Origin: Maribacter orientalis
Lineage (GTDB): Bacteria > Bacteroidota > Bacteroidia > Flavobacteriales > Flavobacteriaceae
Reading direction: 5' to 3'
Assembly: GCF_900109345.1 (NCBI RefSeq)
Contig: NZ_FNZN01000001.1
Location: 751,883-815,882, forward strand
DNA length: 64,000 nucleotides
Position numbers and translations under genes: made by a program. The notes below the pieces were generated by a model that saw only the letters and a list, made by a program, of their open reading frames with translations, did no database searches and was not told the origin of the DNA. Positions within the stretch are counted from its first letter, which is position 1; every line of letters starts with the position of its first letter. Below are positions 7,855-19,835 of this stretch, in pieces.

Positions 7855-10041
7855 ATGGATAAAACCAACGAAATCAAAAAATTCGGTATGATGGCGGGGG
7901 TCTTTACTCCTACATTTCTTACGGTTCTTGGCGTAATTATGTATATACGGCATCCTTGGGTGGTTGGGAATGCAGGCGTTATGGGAGCACTATTGATTAT
8001 TGTTGTGGCAGTATCAATTACACTTTCAACAGCGTTGTCCCTATCGAGTATAACTACCAATATTCGTATAGGGTCAGGCGGGGCGTTTAGCCTTATTTCC
8101 CAATCGTTAGGACTTGAAATTGGAGGTGCCATAGGTATACCCTTCTTTTTCTCGCAGGCTATTGCCGTAGCGATGTACATTTTTGGTTTTAGGGAAGGTC
8201 TACAATCTATTTTACCTGAATTTAGTCCGCTGTTGTTAGATATTTTCGTCTTTATCCTTGTTATGGCCATCGCTTTTATAAGCACCAGTTTTGCCTTTAA
8301 GATTCAATATGTGATTATGGCAATTATTATCTTGTCGATAGCATCTATTGTGGGAGGACTTTTTATTACTGAGCTCAATTATGATTTTGTTTGGTTTGGT
8401 GATTACCCAGGTTCAAAGGAAAATAATTTTGAAGGTTCCTCTTTTTGGTTGGTATTTGCAGTATTCTTTCCTGCGGTAACTGGCGTAATGGCTGGAGCAA
8501 ATATGTCTGGAGACTTGGAAAATCCGAGAAAAAGCATTCCAAGGGGAACGATAACTGCTGTTATAATTTCCACTTTGGTTTACATGGCGCTGGTTTTTGT
8601 GGCAGCATTACTAGCGACACCCAAGGAACTCGTTGAAAATTACAACGTATTTATTGATAAATCTTATTATGCACCCATCGTTCTTGCTGGTTTATTGGGA
8701 GCTACGCTTTCATCGGCATTAGGTTCGTTTGTAGGAGCTCCCAGAATATTACTGGCCTTAGGAGAAAAAAGGATTCTTCCGAAAAGCGAATTCTTGTCAA
8801 AAACCAATAAAAAAGGCGAGCCCTTTAACGCTATGATCATTACGGCAGTTATAGTTCTTGTTGGACTTTCACTTCGTGACCTAAATACTATTGCCCCGTT
8901 AATTACCATGTTCTTTATGATTACCTATGCTATGGTAAATGTGGTAGCCTTAATAGAGCAGTCGCTGTCACTACCTAGTTTTAGGCCTACTTTAAAAATA
9001 CCTATTGCAGTGCCACTTATTGGGGCTTTTGGTTCTTTGACCGTAATGTTTATAATCAATGCTGCAATTGCTTTAGCATCGCTTATTTTGATTGTGTTTT
9101 TCTACTATTACTTGGTTAAGAAAAAACTAAAGTCTGATGCGGGAGACTCTCGCAGTGGACTTTTCACTGCATTGGCAGCATGGGCAACAAAGAAAACAAC
9201 CGAGTTGAGTCCGACAAGGGAGGTGCGTTCCTGGAGGCCTGATCTACTGATTCCTGTTACTGCGCCTAAAGAAATAAGACGTTCATTTAAATTGATAGAA
9301 AGTATTGTTGCCCCTAAAGGTTCTATTAAATTCTTGGCTGTAAGTAATTTAAATAAGGATATTGAAGATAAGCTCATCAACTTTCTACCTGAGGTCATTA
9401 GACGTCTAAAATCAAAAAATATTGCAACAAGTTATACCTATGTAAGCGGTAATGATTTTGCAGAATCTATTAAAATAAGCATGCAGTCGTTAAATGCTGC
9501 TTTTTTTAAACCCAATACAGTTTTTCTATCGGTAAGCGGCGATGGAAGGTTCAACGAAAGTTATATGAACATCATTGAAATTGCCCGACAAAATAGATAT
9601 GGGGTGCTACTATATGTGCCTTTTGAAAATGTAGGCCTTTCACTTGAGAAAGATATTACCCTTTGGCTAAAGGATTTTTCTCCGGCTTGGAAAACCAATT
9701 ATGACCTTAGTAATAATGACCTTTCAGTTCTTATAGCATTACTTCTTCAAAAAAATTGGGATGGAAACATTAGTGTACGTTTAGCAAGGGACAATCAAAG
9801 TAACAGTTCTGAAAAAGATATTTCAGTTTTAAATGATTTGGTACGTTTTCCAATACATACAAAAATTGAACACTATTCACTACATGACGAACTGGAATTG
9901 TTGACTACAAACCGTACCGACCTAAATATTCTACCTCTGAGACCTGACCTTAGTATTGAGGACATGATTAAAGTTGCTGAGTTTTCTAGAACTTCTGCAA
10001 TTTTTTGCATGGATAGTTTTAGCGAAAATGCTTTGGTATAG
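7855..10041 (+). CDS. SLC12-like cation-chloride cotransporter
   Basis: A 728-residue membrane protein. The N-terminal half holds about 12 helices in the APC fold; GVFTPTFLTVLGVIMYIR near residue 15 is the signature of the cation-chloride cotransporter family (Na-K-Cl/K-Cl cotransporters) and GANMSGDLENP near 215 is their conserved loop. From about residue 420 follows a cytosolic domain of some 300 residues, as in eukaryotic and bacterial SLC12 proteins. It probably moves ions such as K+, Na+ and Cl- together across the inner membrane. It has its own intergenic regions on both sides and seems to be a single-gene unit. Confidence 0.85.
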   Translation: MDKTNEIKKFGMMAGVFTPTFLTVLGVIMYIRHPWVVGNAGVMGALLIIVVAVSITLSTALSLSSITTNIRIGSGGAFSLISQSLGLEIGGAIGIPFFFSQAIAVAMYIFGFREGLQSILPEFSPLLLDIFVFILVMAIAFISTSFAFKIQYVIMAIIILSIASIVGGLFITELNYDFVWFGDYPGSKENNFEGSSFWLVFAVFFPAVTGVMAGANMSGDLENPRKSIPRGTITAVIISTLVYMALVFVAALLATPKELVENYNVFIDKSYYAPIVLAGLLGATLSSALGSFVGAPRILLALGEKRILPKSEFLSKTNKKGEPFNAMIITAVIVLVGLSLRDLNTIAPLITMFFMITYAMVNVVALIEQSLSLPSFRPTLKIPIAVPLIGAFGSLTVMFIINAAIALASLILIVFFYYYLVKKKLKSDAGDSRSGLFTALAAWATKKTTELSPTREVRSWRPDLLIPVTAPKEIRRSFKLIESIVAPKGSIKFLAVSNLNKDIEDKLINFLPEVIRRLKSKNIATSYTYVSGNDFAESIKISMQSLNAAFFKPNTVFLSVSGDGRFNESYMNIIEIARQNRYGVLLYVPFENVGLSLEKDITLWLKDFSPAWKTNYDLSNNDLSVLIALLLQKNWDGNISVRLARDNQSNSSEKDISVLNDLVRFPIHTKIEHYSLHDELELLTTNRTDLNILPLRPDLSIEDMIKVAEFSRTSAIFCMDSFSENALV

Positions 10042-10186
10042 ATTGACCTATGATGACTGATTAAAAGGTCGCAAAGCTATACCCCACATTTGTTATTAAA
10101 ACTTGCAAGCCTCTCGATAGTTCTCGGAACGATTTAAAATAAAAGAGTTATTTCCTCTCTCATTCATTCATTATAAAAAAACGTAA

Positions 10187-12265
<2,079 letters not shown>

Positions 12266-12315
12266 AAAAGTTGAAATGTTTTAATAAGGAGCTTGTTACT
12301 GGTATTGCCAAAAAA

Positions 12316-13095
12316 TTACAACACGGTACCATTGTCTAACCACCGTTGCAAAAGGGAATCGTTATGAGAGATGTCTACCAGATGAAATGTAGTAAAACGC
12401 ATAAAAACACGTGATTCTTTGAGGCTTTCCATACAAACCGATACCGGATTGAGATAGTTGGAATGAATTAGAAACAGTTCGCCTTCACGTTTTAAAAGAT
12501 AGCCCACATGCCCCTCATCAAAACCTATAAAATAGAGTCCCTCTTTCGTTAAACTATCAATCTCTTCGAAGGCTTTTTCTGGGGTATCTTGTACCACTTT
12601 ATTTATAACCGAGCCACAGCTAATCATTTTAGCCTCGTCTAGAGGAGATTTTTGAGCCAATGTAAACCTGTTGAGTTTTATACCCATATCGCGTAAGGTG
12701 GTTGATATAAAATAACCACAGGCTATTTTACCTTGGTTCGGTATGGTTGTATGGCCCCCAAAACTCCAAGGAGTACCGTACCAATGCGGTATAATTTTAT
12801 CTACTAATTGATTGGTAAATTCTGTTTTAATATTATCAAAAGAAATAGTGCCCAAACGAAGACCTTCTTTTAAACGCAAACGAAGTTCACCAGCATCTAC
12901 TTTACTATTAGCATAAGATTCAGCAATGCTATCTAAATCCGTTTTAAAATCAAAGTTTACAGTTCCCTTGAAATCCCTAGATTTCAATACAGGCAATGGT
13001 TTTTCAGCAGCCATAGGGTAAACTGCCACCACTTCTATTTTAGTTGGAATTTCGTTTGTAAAGCCTAAAGTAATTAGTAACGAAAATAGTAGCAT
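12316..13095 (-). CDS. Exported protein with NlpC/P60-like Cys/His signature
   Basis: A 259-residue protein with a short N-terminal hydrophobic segment that may be a signal peptide. The segment WYGTPWSFGG followed by ACGYFIS (Cys126) and, later, EGHVGYLL (His196) resembles the layout of papain-like NlpC/P60 hydrolases, where a Cys and a downstream His in a GHVG context form the active site. It might cut peptidoglycan peptides or another amide. No family name can be assigned with certainty. It follows the lipoprotein gene at 13198-14103 on the same strand after 102 bases, and that protein has a comparable arrangement. Confidence 0.55.
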   Translation of the reverse strand: MLLFSLLITLGFTNEIPTKIEVVAVYPMAAEKPLPVLKSRDFKGTVNFDFKTDLDSIAESYANSKVDAGELRLRLKEGLRLGTISFDNIKTEFTNQLVDKIIPHWYGTPWSFGGHTTIPNQGKIACGYFISTTLRDMGIKLNRFTLAQKSPLDEAKMISCGSVINKVVQDTPEKAFEEIDSLTKEGLYFIGFDEGHVGYLLKREGELFLIHSNYLNPVSVCMESLKESRVFMRFTTFHLVDISHNDSLLQRWLDNGTVL

Positions 13096-13197
13096 ATTTT
13101 TTTAGATTTAGGAATCAGACGCTATCTTTGTAACGTATTAGTTAAGAAGAAATTACATTAAAAATGTTAAACTTATATTATTGAGTTTAACTGCCCT

Positions 13198-14103
13198 TTA
13201 AATACTAAGATTTACAGCCCACCATACTTCATAATCTCTAGGTATTAAAGGTCTGTAGCTTTGAAAACCTTGGTCAGCTATATTAAGTCCAATAATGGCT
13301 TTTTCTTCATCACGCACATAGCTAATGAAAATGAACGAATGTCCATAAGGGTCTAGTTTTTTAACATTTACGCCTTGCACTACCTTTTCATAATCGTCTT
13401 TAAACCGCCATACTTGCATTAGTGCCCCAGGTCGTAATTGGCCATTCCAAATTCCCATTGAATCAACCAAAGTACCCATACCTGCATAAGCGATAGCACC
13501 AGCATTACCCTTACCCCTATATTCTTCTGGAAGGCTTCGCCAACCTTCGTGAACGTCTGAAGCGGACGCATACAGCAAATTAAACACCTGTTTAGGGGTG
13601 TAAGTTTTTGTAGCCATACGAGACGGTAAATCTTGATAGAACGAATGTCCGTGTACCGCTTTGTAAGCTTGCTCAAAACGAACTTTACTTACGGTTAAAC
13701 AATGCCCATTAGGCTCCTTGTTTTCGCTGTTGAGATAATTTTCAACTATTTTATCTGCAACCGGACTTTCACTATCTAAAATAGCTAATGATTCATTTTC
13801 GTTGACCAATAAGCTAGAACCGATTTGTGTCAATGAATCTTTAGTATTGGGTGATATAGGTTTTCTTAATGTTGGTCTTAGGCTTATATAGTCATGATCA
13901 TCAAAATCATAATTATGTGTAGCAGTTGCAGAATTGGCATTACTGTTATGTACTTGTGTAGTATTTTTATAGGATTCTGAAGGAAATGTTTTCTGGTTGT
14001 TTTTTTTGGTCGACGAACAATCTAAAAACATAAGACTTATGACAACAACAGTGGAGTTGGTAATCAACTTCTTAAACCATATTTTCGATAGTATGTTCTT
14101 CAT
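13198..14103 (-). CDS. Lipoprotein with possible NlpC/CHAP-like domain
   Basis: A 301-residue lipoprotein: hydrophobic signal, lipobox FLDC (Cys29) followed by SSTKKNN, then a low-complexity Asn/Thr/His linker to about residue 75. The C-terminal half has GHC (Cys135) and later LRPGALMQVW followed by YGHSFIFISY (His255), the order seen in NlpC/P60 and CHAP amidases (Cys, then a glycine-proline turn, then GH). A surface hydrolase is my best reading, but identity with a named family is not shown. Its neighbour downstream at 12316 has similar signatures, so the pair may act together on the cell envelope. Confidence 0.55.
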   Translation of the reverse strand: MKNILSKIWFKKLITNSTVVVISLMFLDCSSTKKNNQKTFPSESYKNTTQVHNSNANSATATHNYDFDDHDYISLRPTLRKPISPNTKDSLTQIGSSLLVNENESLAILDSESPVADKIVENYLNSENKEPNGHCLTVSKVRFEQAYKAVHGHSFYQDLPSRMATKTYTPKQVFNLLYASASDVHEGWRSLPEEYRGKGNAGAIAYAGMGTLVDSMGIWNGQLRPGALMQVWRFKDDYEKVVQGVNVKKLDPYGHSFIFISYVRDEEKAIIGLNIADQGFQSYRPLIPRDYEVWWAVNLSI

Positions 14104-14646
14104 GAAATAAGCTTGTATTCAGTTTTTTTGACTTAGTTGACTCATCATCACTTTTAATGCGGTGATATTCAATCTGCTAACACAATTACAAAGGTAACAC
14201 AATAACCCATTTTCATTCTATAACCTTCTGTTGTGTAATGTAGTACTCTTATTTAACGTACAACAAAAACATAATATACAGACTTTTAAACTTGACCAAA
14301 TCAATTCGTAAATATGTGTTATTCAATTTCTAAGACTTTGACAAGGACAGTAACCCGCCCACCATTATTTGATTAGTTTGTTTTGGATTACCTTTTTAGT
14401 AGGTACAATTTTAGCCACTAGAAAAAGTATTTACCTGTGGTTTGATTACTTTTTAGGTGAAAGTGAATATTTTGTAATTCTACTTCAAAAGGTTTTTTTC
14501 ATTCTGTTGGATACAAAATATGTGGTATCTATTGCAAAAAAATACTAAACCCTAAATTATAGCTGTAGTTTTAAAAAGTAATTAATTGACTTTTGTCATC
14601 TTTTTAATTAGGTTTCTTTCTTATTTTCATGACTCAATAATAGCCA
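14104..14646. other. Divergent intergenic region
   Basis: About 540 AT-rich bases between the minus-strand lipoprotein and the plus-strand PPK2 genes. No coding frame is visible. Promoters for both directions must lie here; TTTTGTCATC near 14590 and TATTTTC near 14624 are weak candidates for the PPK2 unit, but their spacing is not standard. Confidence 0.45.
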
Positions 14647-15495
14647 ATGATCGATAATGCCTTACTTGCCAAACTAAAAACCAAAGCACATTTACTAGAA
14701 TACTTGGAACAATCTAAAAATGACGAGCCCCTTTACAAAGATGTTTTGGATAAATATTATTATGAACGGATTCTCTTACAATTACAGGCAGAACTTGTAG
14801 ATTTTCAAAAATGGGTTCAAAAAGAGGACAAAAAAATAGCCATAATCTTTGAAGGCCGAGATGCTTCTGGTAAAGGTGGTACTATACGTCGTTTTGCAGA
14901 GCATTTGAATCCTCGTGCTATGCGCATTGTTGCACTTAATAAACCTACAGAAATTGAGCGTAAACAATGGTACTTTAACCGTTATATAAAAGAGCTTCCA
15001 AATGCGGGCGAAGTCGTTTTTTTTGATCGCAGTTGGTACAACCGGGCAGTTGTAGAACCGGTTATGGATTTTTGTACTAAAGAACAGTACGAACGCTTTA
15101 TGGTGCAAGTACCAGAGTTTGAGCACATGCTCTATGAATCGGACACGAAGATCATTAAATTTTGGTTTTCCGTAACAATCGATGAACAGAAGAAGCGATT
15201 CGATAACAGGTTGGGAAATCCTTTGAAAAAATGGAAATTTAGTCCCGTTGACCAAAAAGGTCAGGATCTATGGGAAGAGTATAGTTATTATAAAAATCAA
15301 ATGTTCGCTCGAACCCACAACTCTTTCTGCCCTTGGATTATAGTAAAAAGCGATAATAAAAGATTGGCCCGTGTAGAAAGCATCAAATTTGTTTTATCTC
15401 AATTCGATTATGATGGTAAGGGCTCTAATTGCCCAGACCTATTACCCGACCCTAATATTGTACATCGGTTTTTTAGACAACAGATAAAAATATAG
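14647..15495 (+). CDS. ppk2: Polyphosphate kinase 2 (first of a tandem pair)
   Basis: A 282-residue cytosolic kinase of the PPK2 family, which moves phosphate between polyphosphate and nucleotides. Walker A is GRDASGKGG near residue 70, the lid has NRY and the Walker B region is FFDRSWYNR near 125. The length fits a single-domain class I type PPK2, which mostly makes NTPs from NDPs using polyphosphate; the direction is not readable from sequence. A second PPK2 follows after 25 bases, so they form an operon. Confidence 0.92.
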   Translation: MIDNALLAKLKTKAHLLEYLEQSKNDEPLYKDVLDKYYYERILLQLQAELVDFQKWVQKEDKKIAIIFEGRDASGKGGTIRRFAEHLNPRAMRIVALNKPTEIERKQWYFNRYIKELPNAGEVVFFDRSWYNRAVVEPVMDFCTKEQYERFMVQVPEFEHMLYESDTKIIKFWFSVTIDEQKKRFDNRLGNPLKKWKFSPVDQKGQDLWEEYSYYKNQMFARTHNSFCPWIIVKSDNKRLARVESIKFVLSQFDYDGKGSNCPDLLPDPNIVHRFFRQQIKI

Positions 15496-15520
15496 GCAAT
15501 AACTATTTTAAGTTAAACAC

Positions 15521-16351
15521 ATGAGTAAAGTACAAAAGCCTTTAAAAGAAAAAGAACTGCTTTCAATCAATTCGAAGAAGGGACTGTTGGCCTTATTGAG
15601 ACAATCTTCCTTAGATCCTAAAAAAGCCATACAGGCACTCAAATATGAGAAACGGTTGGCTAAACTTCAAGAAGAATTACTTGTCTTGCAGCAATGGGTG
15701 GTAAAAAACAAAAAAAAGGTAGTGATTATTTTTGAAGGTCGTGATGCAGCTGGTAAAGGAGGTGCAATTAGACGTATTACCGAACATTTACCCCCAAGAG
15801 AAGTACGGGTAGTAGCCTTGCCAAAGCCTGATGAAATAGAAGAAGGTCAGTGGTATTTTCAGCGCTATATTAATCGTTTTCCACGTGAAGGTGAAATGGT
15901 ATTCTTTGACAGAAGCTGGTATAACCGTGCCGTGGTAGAACCTGTGAATGGATTTTGTACAAGAAAACAATATCTAAATTTTATGGATTCGGTAAATGAT
16001 GTGGAACGCATGATGTTACTATCAGATATTCATCTAGTTAAACTTTACTTTTCTATTTCTAAAAATGAGCAAGAGCGTCGATTTAAAGATATTACATCGA
16101 GCCCTATCAAAAAATGGAAATATAGCGATGTGGACAGGAAGGCTTTGGCGTTATGGGATGAATACACGTCATATAAAGAGTTGATGTTTAAGAACACTCA
16201 AAAATATGTGCCTTGGAAAATTATTAAGGCGAACAGGAAAACATCTGCTAGGATTACGGCTTTAGAACATATATTGAATAAAATTCCGTACGAAGTTAAA
16301 GACAAGGAAAATATACGACACCAAGCTATATTAAAGGATACAGAAGATTAA
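15521..16351 (+). CDS. ppk2: Polyphosphate kinase 2 (second of a tandem pair)
   Basis: A 276-residue PPK2 paralogue with Walker A GRDAAGKGG near residue 73 and FFDRSWYNR near 129. It shares the whole domain with the gene before it but differs clearly in both termini (basic N-terminus, charged C-terminal tail), so the copies are old and probably differ in nucleotide preference or in the direction of the reaction. Having two side by side allows either hetero-oligomers or separate AMP/ADP steps; both are inference. Confidence 0.92.
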   Translation: MSKVQKPLKEKELLSINSKKGLLALLRQSSLDPKKAIQALKYEKRLAKLQEELLVLQQWVVKNKKKVVIIFEGRDAAGKGGAIRRITEHLPPREVRVVALPKPDEIEEGQWYFQRYINRFPREGEMVFFDRSWYNRAVVEPVNGFCTRKQYLNFMDSVNDVERMMLLSDIHLVKLYFSISKNEQERRFKDITSSPIKKWKYSDVDRKALALWDEYTSYKELMFKNTQKYVPWKIIKANRKTSARITALEHILNKIPYEVKDKENIRHQAILKDTED

Positions 16352-16415
16352 CTATAGATTTAATATATAAAACTAGGGTTGAATAAATTTATTTGAACAA
16401 CTAATTTAAAACTAA

Positions 16416-16467
16416 TGGTTCCTGCTTATCTTATATATCTTAAGATTTAACTATTAGGCAAGAACCA
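16416..16467. repeat. Imperfect inverted repeat downstream of the PPK2 pair
   Basis: The arms TGGTTCCTGC (16416-16425) and GCAAGAACCA (16458-16467) pair over 10 bases with one mismatch and enclose about 32 bases that contain the small palindrome ATCTTAAGAT. No T-run follows, so it is not a standard terminator. It may be an RNA processing hairpin or chance. Confidence 0.3.
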
Positions 16468-16552
16468 AGTAAGCAATGGAACAGGGTTATTCAAATCAAT
16501 TCTTTACCCTTTAAAGGAGAATGATGTTCGCGTACTATTTTCCACCCATTAG

Positions 16553-17026
16553 ATGTATTTACACACAATAAGGTTATTTGGTCGTTTACGCTGGGTCATA
16601 GGAATGGGGTTGTTCAGCATAGATCTGCTATTAGCAAAGCTGATATTTCAAGTCGCAATGATTGGGAGTTTGCCACTATTGTACTCATACACTACAATTT
16701 ATATACTAGTGATTTTAGATATAGGTTTATTCATCTCAAATTTAACAGACACTCAACAACAAGCCATCTTTATTGCATAGTTCTTTACGGTTATTTTTTT
16801 AATGAGTGGTTTATTTACACCCATTGAAAGCATGTCAAAATGGGCACCAATAGTTACTGAATTAAACCCTTTAAAGTATTTTGTAGAAGTGATGCATATA
16901 GTAATGCTAAAAAAATTCAGGATTTATGGATATTCTTCCTCTCCTATTAAAAACTTTACATTATGCTATTATCATGAATGGATTGGCGATTTGGAGGTAT
17001 AAAAAAACTACTTGGTTAATTTTCTT
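16553..17026 (+). pseudogene. Decayed ABC-2 permease (C-terminal part)
   Basis: The remnant of an ABC exporter permease of the YbhR/YhhJ type. The first piece (16553-16780) ends GLFISNLTDTQQQAIFIA, the usual lead-in to the last helices, then an in-frame TAG at 16778-16780 interrupts it. Reading on in the same frame gives FFTVIFLMSGLFTPIESM and LNPLKYFVEVMHIVMLK, both family hallmarks. Around 16915-16929 the frame shifts, and the true C-terminus (DILPLLLKTL, then NGLAIWRYKK) continues in another frame. The N-terminal two thirds and the ATPase partner are absent. So the gene carries a stop, a frameshift and a 5' deletion, and is dead. Confidence 0.85.
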
Positions 17027-17281
17027 TATTAATAGAATACACTATCCTTTTTATAGGTAGATTAACTAATGTTTAGCTACCCAAAACAAAAGTCAATTCT
17101 AAAGAGAAATACTACATAGAAATTACTGATTTGACAAAATACTATAGAGTTTAAGCAAAAGACTAGATTTTATTCCGTCATATTCACTACTTTTTAAAAT
17201 AAAATTAATAAATAATCGAATTCATTAGGATTTCATCAAAATAAGGTTAAATTATAACAACAATAAAAAACTACATAATAT

Positions 17282-18142
17282 ATGAGGCAACTTAAGATCA
17301 CTAAACAAATTACAAACAGAGACACTAAATCATTAGAAAAATACTTTCAAGAAATATCAAAAATAGATTTGATTACCGCAGATGAGGAAGTGGAACTGAC
17401 CAGAAAAATACGTGAAGGAGATCAGATAGCCCTAAATACATTAGTAAATGCCAATTTACGTTTTGTAGTTTCTACAGCAAAACAATATCAAGGAAGTGGT
17501 TTGCGACTTTCAGACTTAATCAATGAAGGAAATATTGGGTTGGTGAAAGCTGCAAAACGTTTTGACGAAACTAGAGGTTTTAAATTTATCTCATATGCAG
17601 TTTGGTGGATCAGACAGTCTATATTATCATCTATTTCAGAGCAATCTCGTATGGTGCGATTACCCTTGAATAAAATTGGAGAAATCAGCAAGATTAAAAA
17701 AGTATATTCAACATTAGAGCAATCTTATCAAAGACCTCCGAGTACGGTTGAAATTGCAAGAGAACTAGATATGAGTGGTGCACAAGTTAAAATAGCATTG
17801 AAAAATTCAGGCAAGCACTTATCTATGGATGCACCTTTTAAAGAAGGAGAAGCTTCTAATTTATACGACGTAATTACATCTAAAGACTCAAATAGACCTG
17901 ATTCAAATTTGATGATTGATTCTCTTAAAACGGATATTAATCAAGCGTTAAATACGTTGCCGAATAGAGAAAGTGAAATTATAAAACTTTATTATGGTAT
18001 TGGTGAAAGCCACCCAAAAAGCCTCAGTGAAATAGGTGAGCTTTTTGATATTACTAGAGAGCGCGTAAGACAAATTAGGGAAAAGGCCGTACGCATGTTA
18101 AGAAAAAAATCGAATAATGAGATTTTAAAATCATACTTATAG
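17282..18142 (+). CDS. RpoD/SigA-like sigma factor, probable second copy
   Basis: A 286-residue sigma-70 factor with regions 1.2 (LEKYFQEISKIDLITADEE), 2 (LINEGNIGLVKAAKRFDETRG, YAVWWIRQSI), 3 and 4 (ITRERVRQIREKAVRML). The compact length without a long region 1 matches the primary sigma of Bacteroidota. However, positions I remember as almost invariant in that protein differ here, such as LRLSDLINEGNIG for LTLPDLINEGNLG, SSISEQSRMV for QALAEQSRIV and an Asn-rich region 3.2-4 linker. I therefore think it is a group 2 paralogue used under some stress or growth state. It stands alone and ends in a strong terminator. Confidence 0.85.
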   Translation: MRQLKITKQITNRDTKSLEKYFQEISKIDLITADEEVELTRKIREGDQIALNTLVNANLRFVVSTAKQYQGSGLRLSDLINEGNIGLVKAAKRFDETRGFKFISYAVWWIRQSILSSISEQSRMVRLPLNKIGEISKIKKVYSTLEQSYQRPPSTVEIARELDMSGAQVKIALKNSGKHLSMDAPFKEGEASNLYDVITSKDSNRPDSNLMIDSLKTDINQALNTLPNRESEIIKLYYGIGESHPKSLSEIGELFDITRERVRQIREKAVRMLRKKSNNEILKSYL

Positions 18143-18170
18143 GTCTTTATAAGTCACATATATTTAAATA

Positions 18171-18200
18171 AAAAAGCCGACTCATTATAGTCGGCTTTTT
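18171..18200 (+). terminator. Rho-independent terminator of the sigma factor gene
   Basis: AAAAAGCCGACT and AGTCGGCTTTTT form a 12-pair stem with a 6-base loop directly after the sigma gene. The A-run and T-run make it active in both directions, so it can also end transcription from the minus-strand feo operon. Confidence 0.9.
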
Positions 18201-18407
18201 ACTTATAATCTACCTATACTTAAATGGTGAAACTAATTAGCAATAAATAGTATGCTATTATTTTATGAGTTAACATCTTTCTTTTAAAGTGCTTGGCGGA
18301 CTTTTATTTAACCTAACCACCAGGAAAACGAACTAAAGTATTGGAATTCCAGATTTATGAGAAACCATCTGCTAGTAAATTTTTTACATAACAATATAGT
18401 TAGCAAA

Positions 18408-19829
18408 TTATATGAACAGCCTCCAAATTTGTGCAACTAAAAAAGTAACAATAAAACCCATGATTACAGGTAGTATAGAAGCTACAACCGTCCATTTAAC
18501 ACTTTTGGTTTCCTTGTAAATAGTGTAAATAGTAGTACTACATGGGTTGTGCAATAGACTAAACAGCATTAAGTTAATGGCGGTTAACAATGTCCAACCA
18601 CCAGCTCTTAGCACGTCACCCGTTGCACTGACCGAGTCTAATTCAAACATTACACCTGCTCCTGCCCCACCATCAATTCCTGTAACTAGAACCGTTAACA
18701 TTAAAATGGTGGGTATTACAATTTCATTTGCGGGTATAGCTACTATATACGCTACTAAAATAACTCCGTTTAGCCCCAAAAGAAACCCAAAACCATCTAA
18801 AGATGAAATTAACCAAGCGGCCATACTTTGGTCACCCAAATAAACATTTGAGATTAGCCAGATTACTGCACCAGCGGGTGCTGCAAAAACGATGGCTCTC
18901 CATAAAACAATAATGGTCCTATCTATTAATGAGGTGTAAATTGTTTTCCAAAATCTTGGTGGTCGATATGGGGGTAATTCTAAATTAAAAGTAGATACTT
19001 CTCCTTTCAATACTGTTTTTGATAATGCCCAAGAAACTAAAAACATAAAAAAGATACCCAAAATGGCGATACCTATTACAGCTGATAATGAGGCAATACT
19101 AGAAAAAGAGTTAGGCACAACAGCACCAACAAAAATAGTAGCTATTAATATTTGTGTAGGCCAACGCCCGTTGCATAGAGAAAAATTATTGGTTATAATG
19201 GCAATAAGACGTTCTCTCGGACTATCAATGATACGCGTAGCAACAACGCCTGCCGCATTACAACCAAAGCCCATACTCATTGTCAACGCTTGCTTGCCAT
19301 GAGCACCCGATAATTTAAATAAGTGGTCTAAATTAAATGCGACCCTAGGGAGATAGCCAAAATCTTCTAACAGTGTGAATAATGGGAAAAAAATAGCCAT
19401 AGGTGGTAACATTACGGCTATTACCCAAGCCACCGCCAAATAGACACCATCAATTAAAAAACCATCTAACCACCAAGGCATTCCTATTGATGAAGCAAAT
19501 GCTTTTAAGGCAGGATGAACAGTATCCAATAATAAACCTGCCAGCATCGAAGAAGGATAATTTGCACCTATAATTGTTAACCATAAAACAAGTGCTAGAA
19601 TCAAAAACATTATTGGGAAACCCCATATTTTGCTAGTAATAATCTTATCTATTCTAGCATCTAAACGGAGCTTGTTCTTTTCATCGGTCTTATGAACGGA
19701 ATCCTTTACTATTTCAGCGGCATCTGCATAAATTCCTTCGGCTAAATTATCATGAAACTCATCACCAATTTGCCAACGAAGGTCATTAGAAAGTGAAATA
19801 ATATGTTCTATATTTTTATTTTTCATCAT
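18408..19829 (-). CDS. feoB: FeoB membrane (permease) subunit of a split ferrous-iron transporter
   Basis: A 473-residue inner-membrane protein equal to the membrane half of FeoB. It holds the two Gate domains with [14 protein letters not shown] and [11 protein letters not shown] (the Cys-bearing pore motif of the family) and the second Gate with [20 protein letters not shown]. It imports Fe2+ together with the G-protein half encoded just upstream. It starts with ATG ATG 6 bases after the stop of the G-protein gene and in the same frame, so a single FeoB has been divided by in-frame stops (TAG, TAT, TAA, then ATG). It is the last gene of the operon. Confidence 0.88.
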   Translation of the reverse strand: MMKNKNIEHIISLSNDLRWQIGDEFHDNLAEGIYADAAEIVKDSVHKTDEKNKLRLDARIDKIITSKIWGFPIMFLILALVLWLTIIGANYPSSMLAGLLLDTVHPALKAFASSIGMPWWLDGFLIDGVYLAVAWVIAVMLPPMAIFFPLFTLLEDFGYLPRVAFNLDHLFKLSGAHGKQALTMSMGFGCNAAGVVATRIIDSPRERLIAIITNNFSLCNGRWPTQILIATIFVGAVVPNSFSSIASLSAVIGIAILGIFFMFLVSWALSKTVLKGEVSTFNLELPPYRPPRFWKTIYTSLIDRTIIVLWRAIVFAAPAGAVIWLISNVYLGDQSMAAWLISSLDGFGFLLGLNGVILVAYIVAIPANEIVIPTILMLTVLVTGIDGGAGAGVMFELDSVSATGDVLRAGGWTLLTAINLMLFSLLHNPCSTTIYTIYKETKSVKWTVVASILPVIMGFIVTFLVAQIWRLFI

Positions 19830-19835
19830 TTAATA

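Noticed and set aside
13123-13130. TATCTTTG on the plus strand between two minus-strand genes
   Set aside because: A perfect -7 box but no plus-strand gene behind it and no -33 box. Several such octamers are expected by chance in 64 kb of AT-rich DNA.
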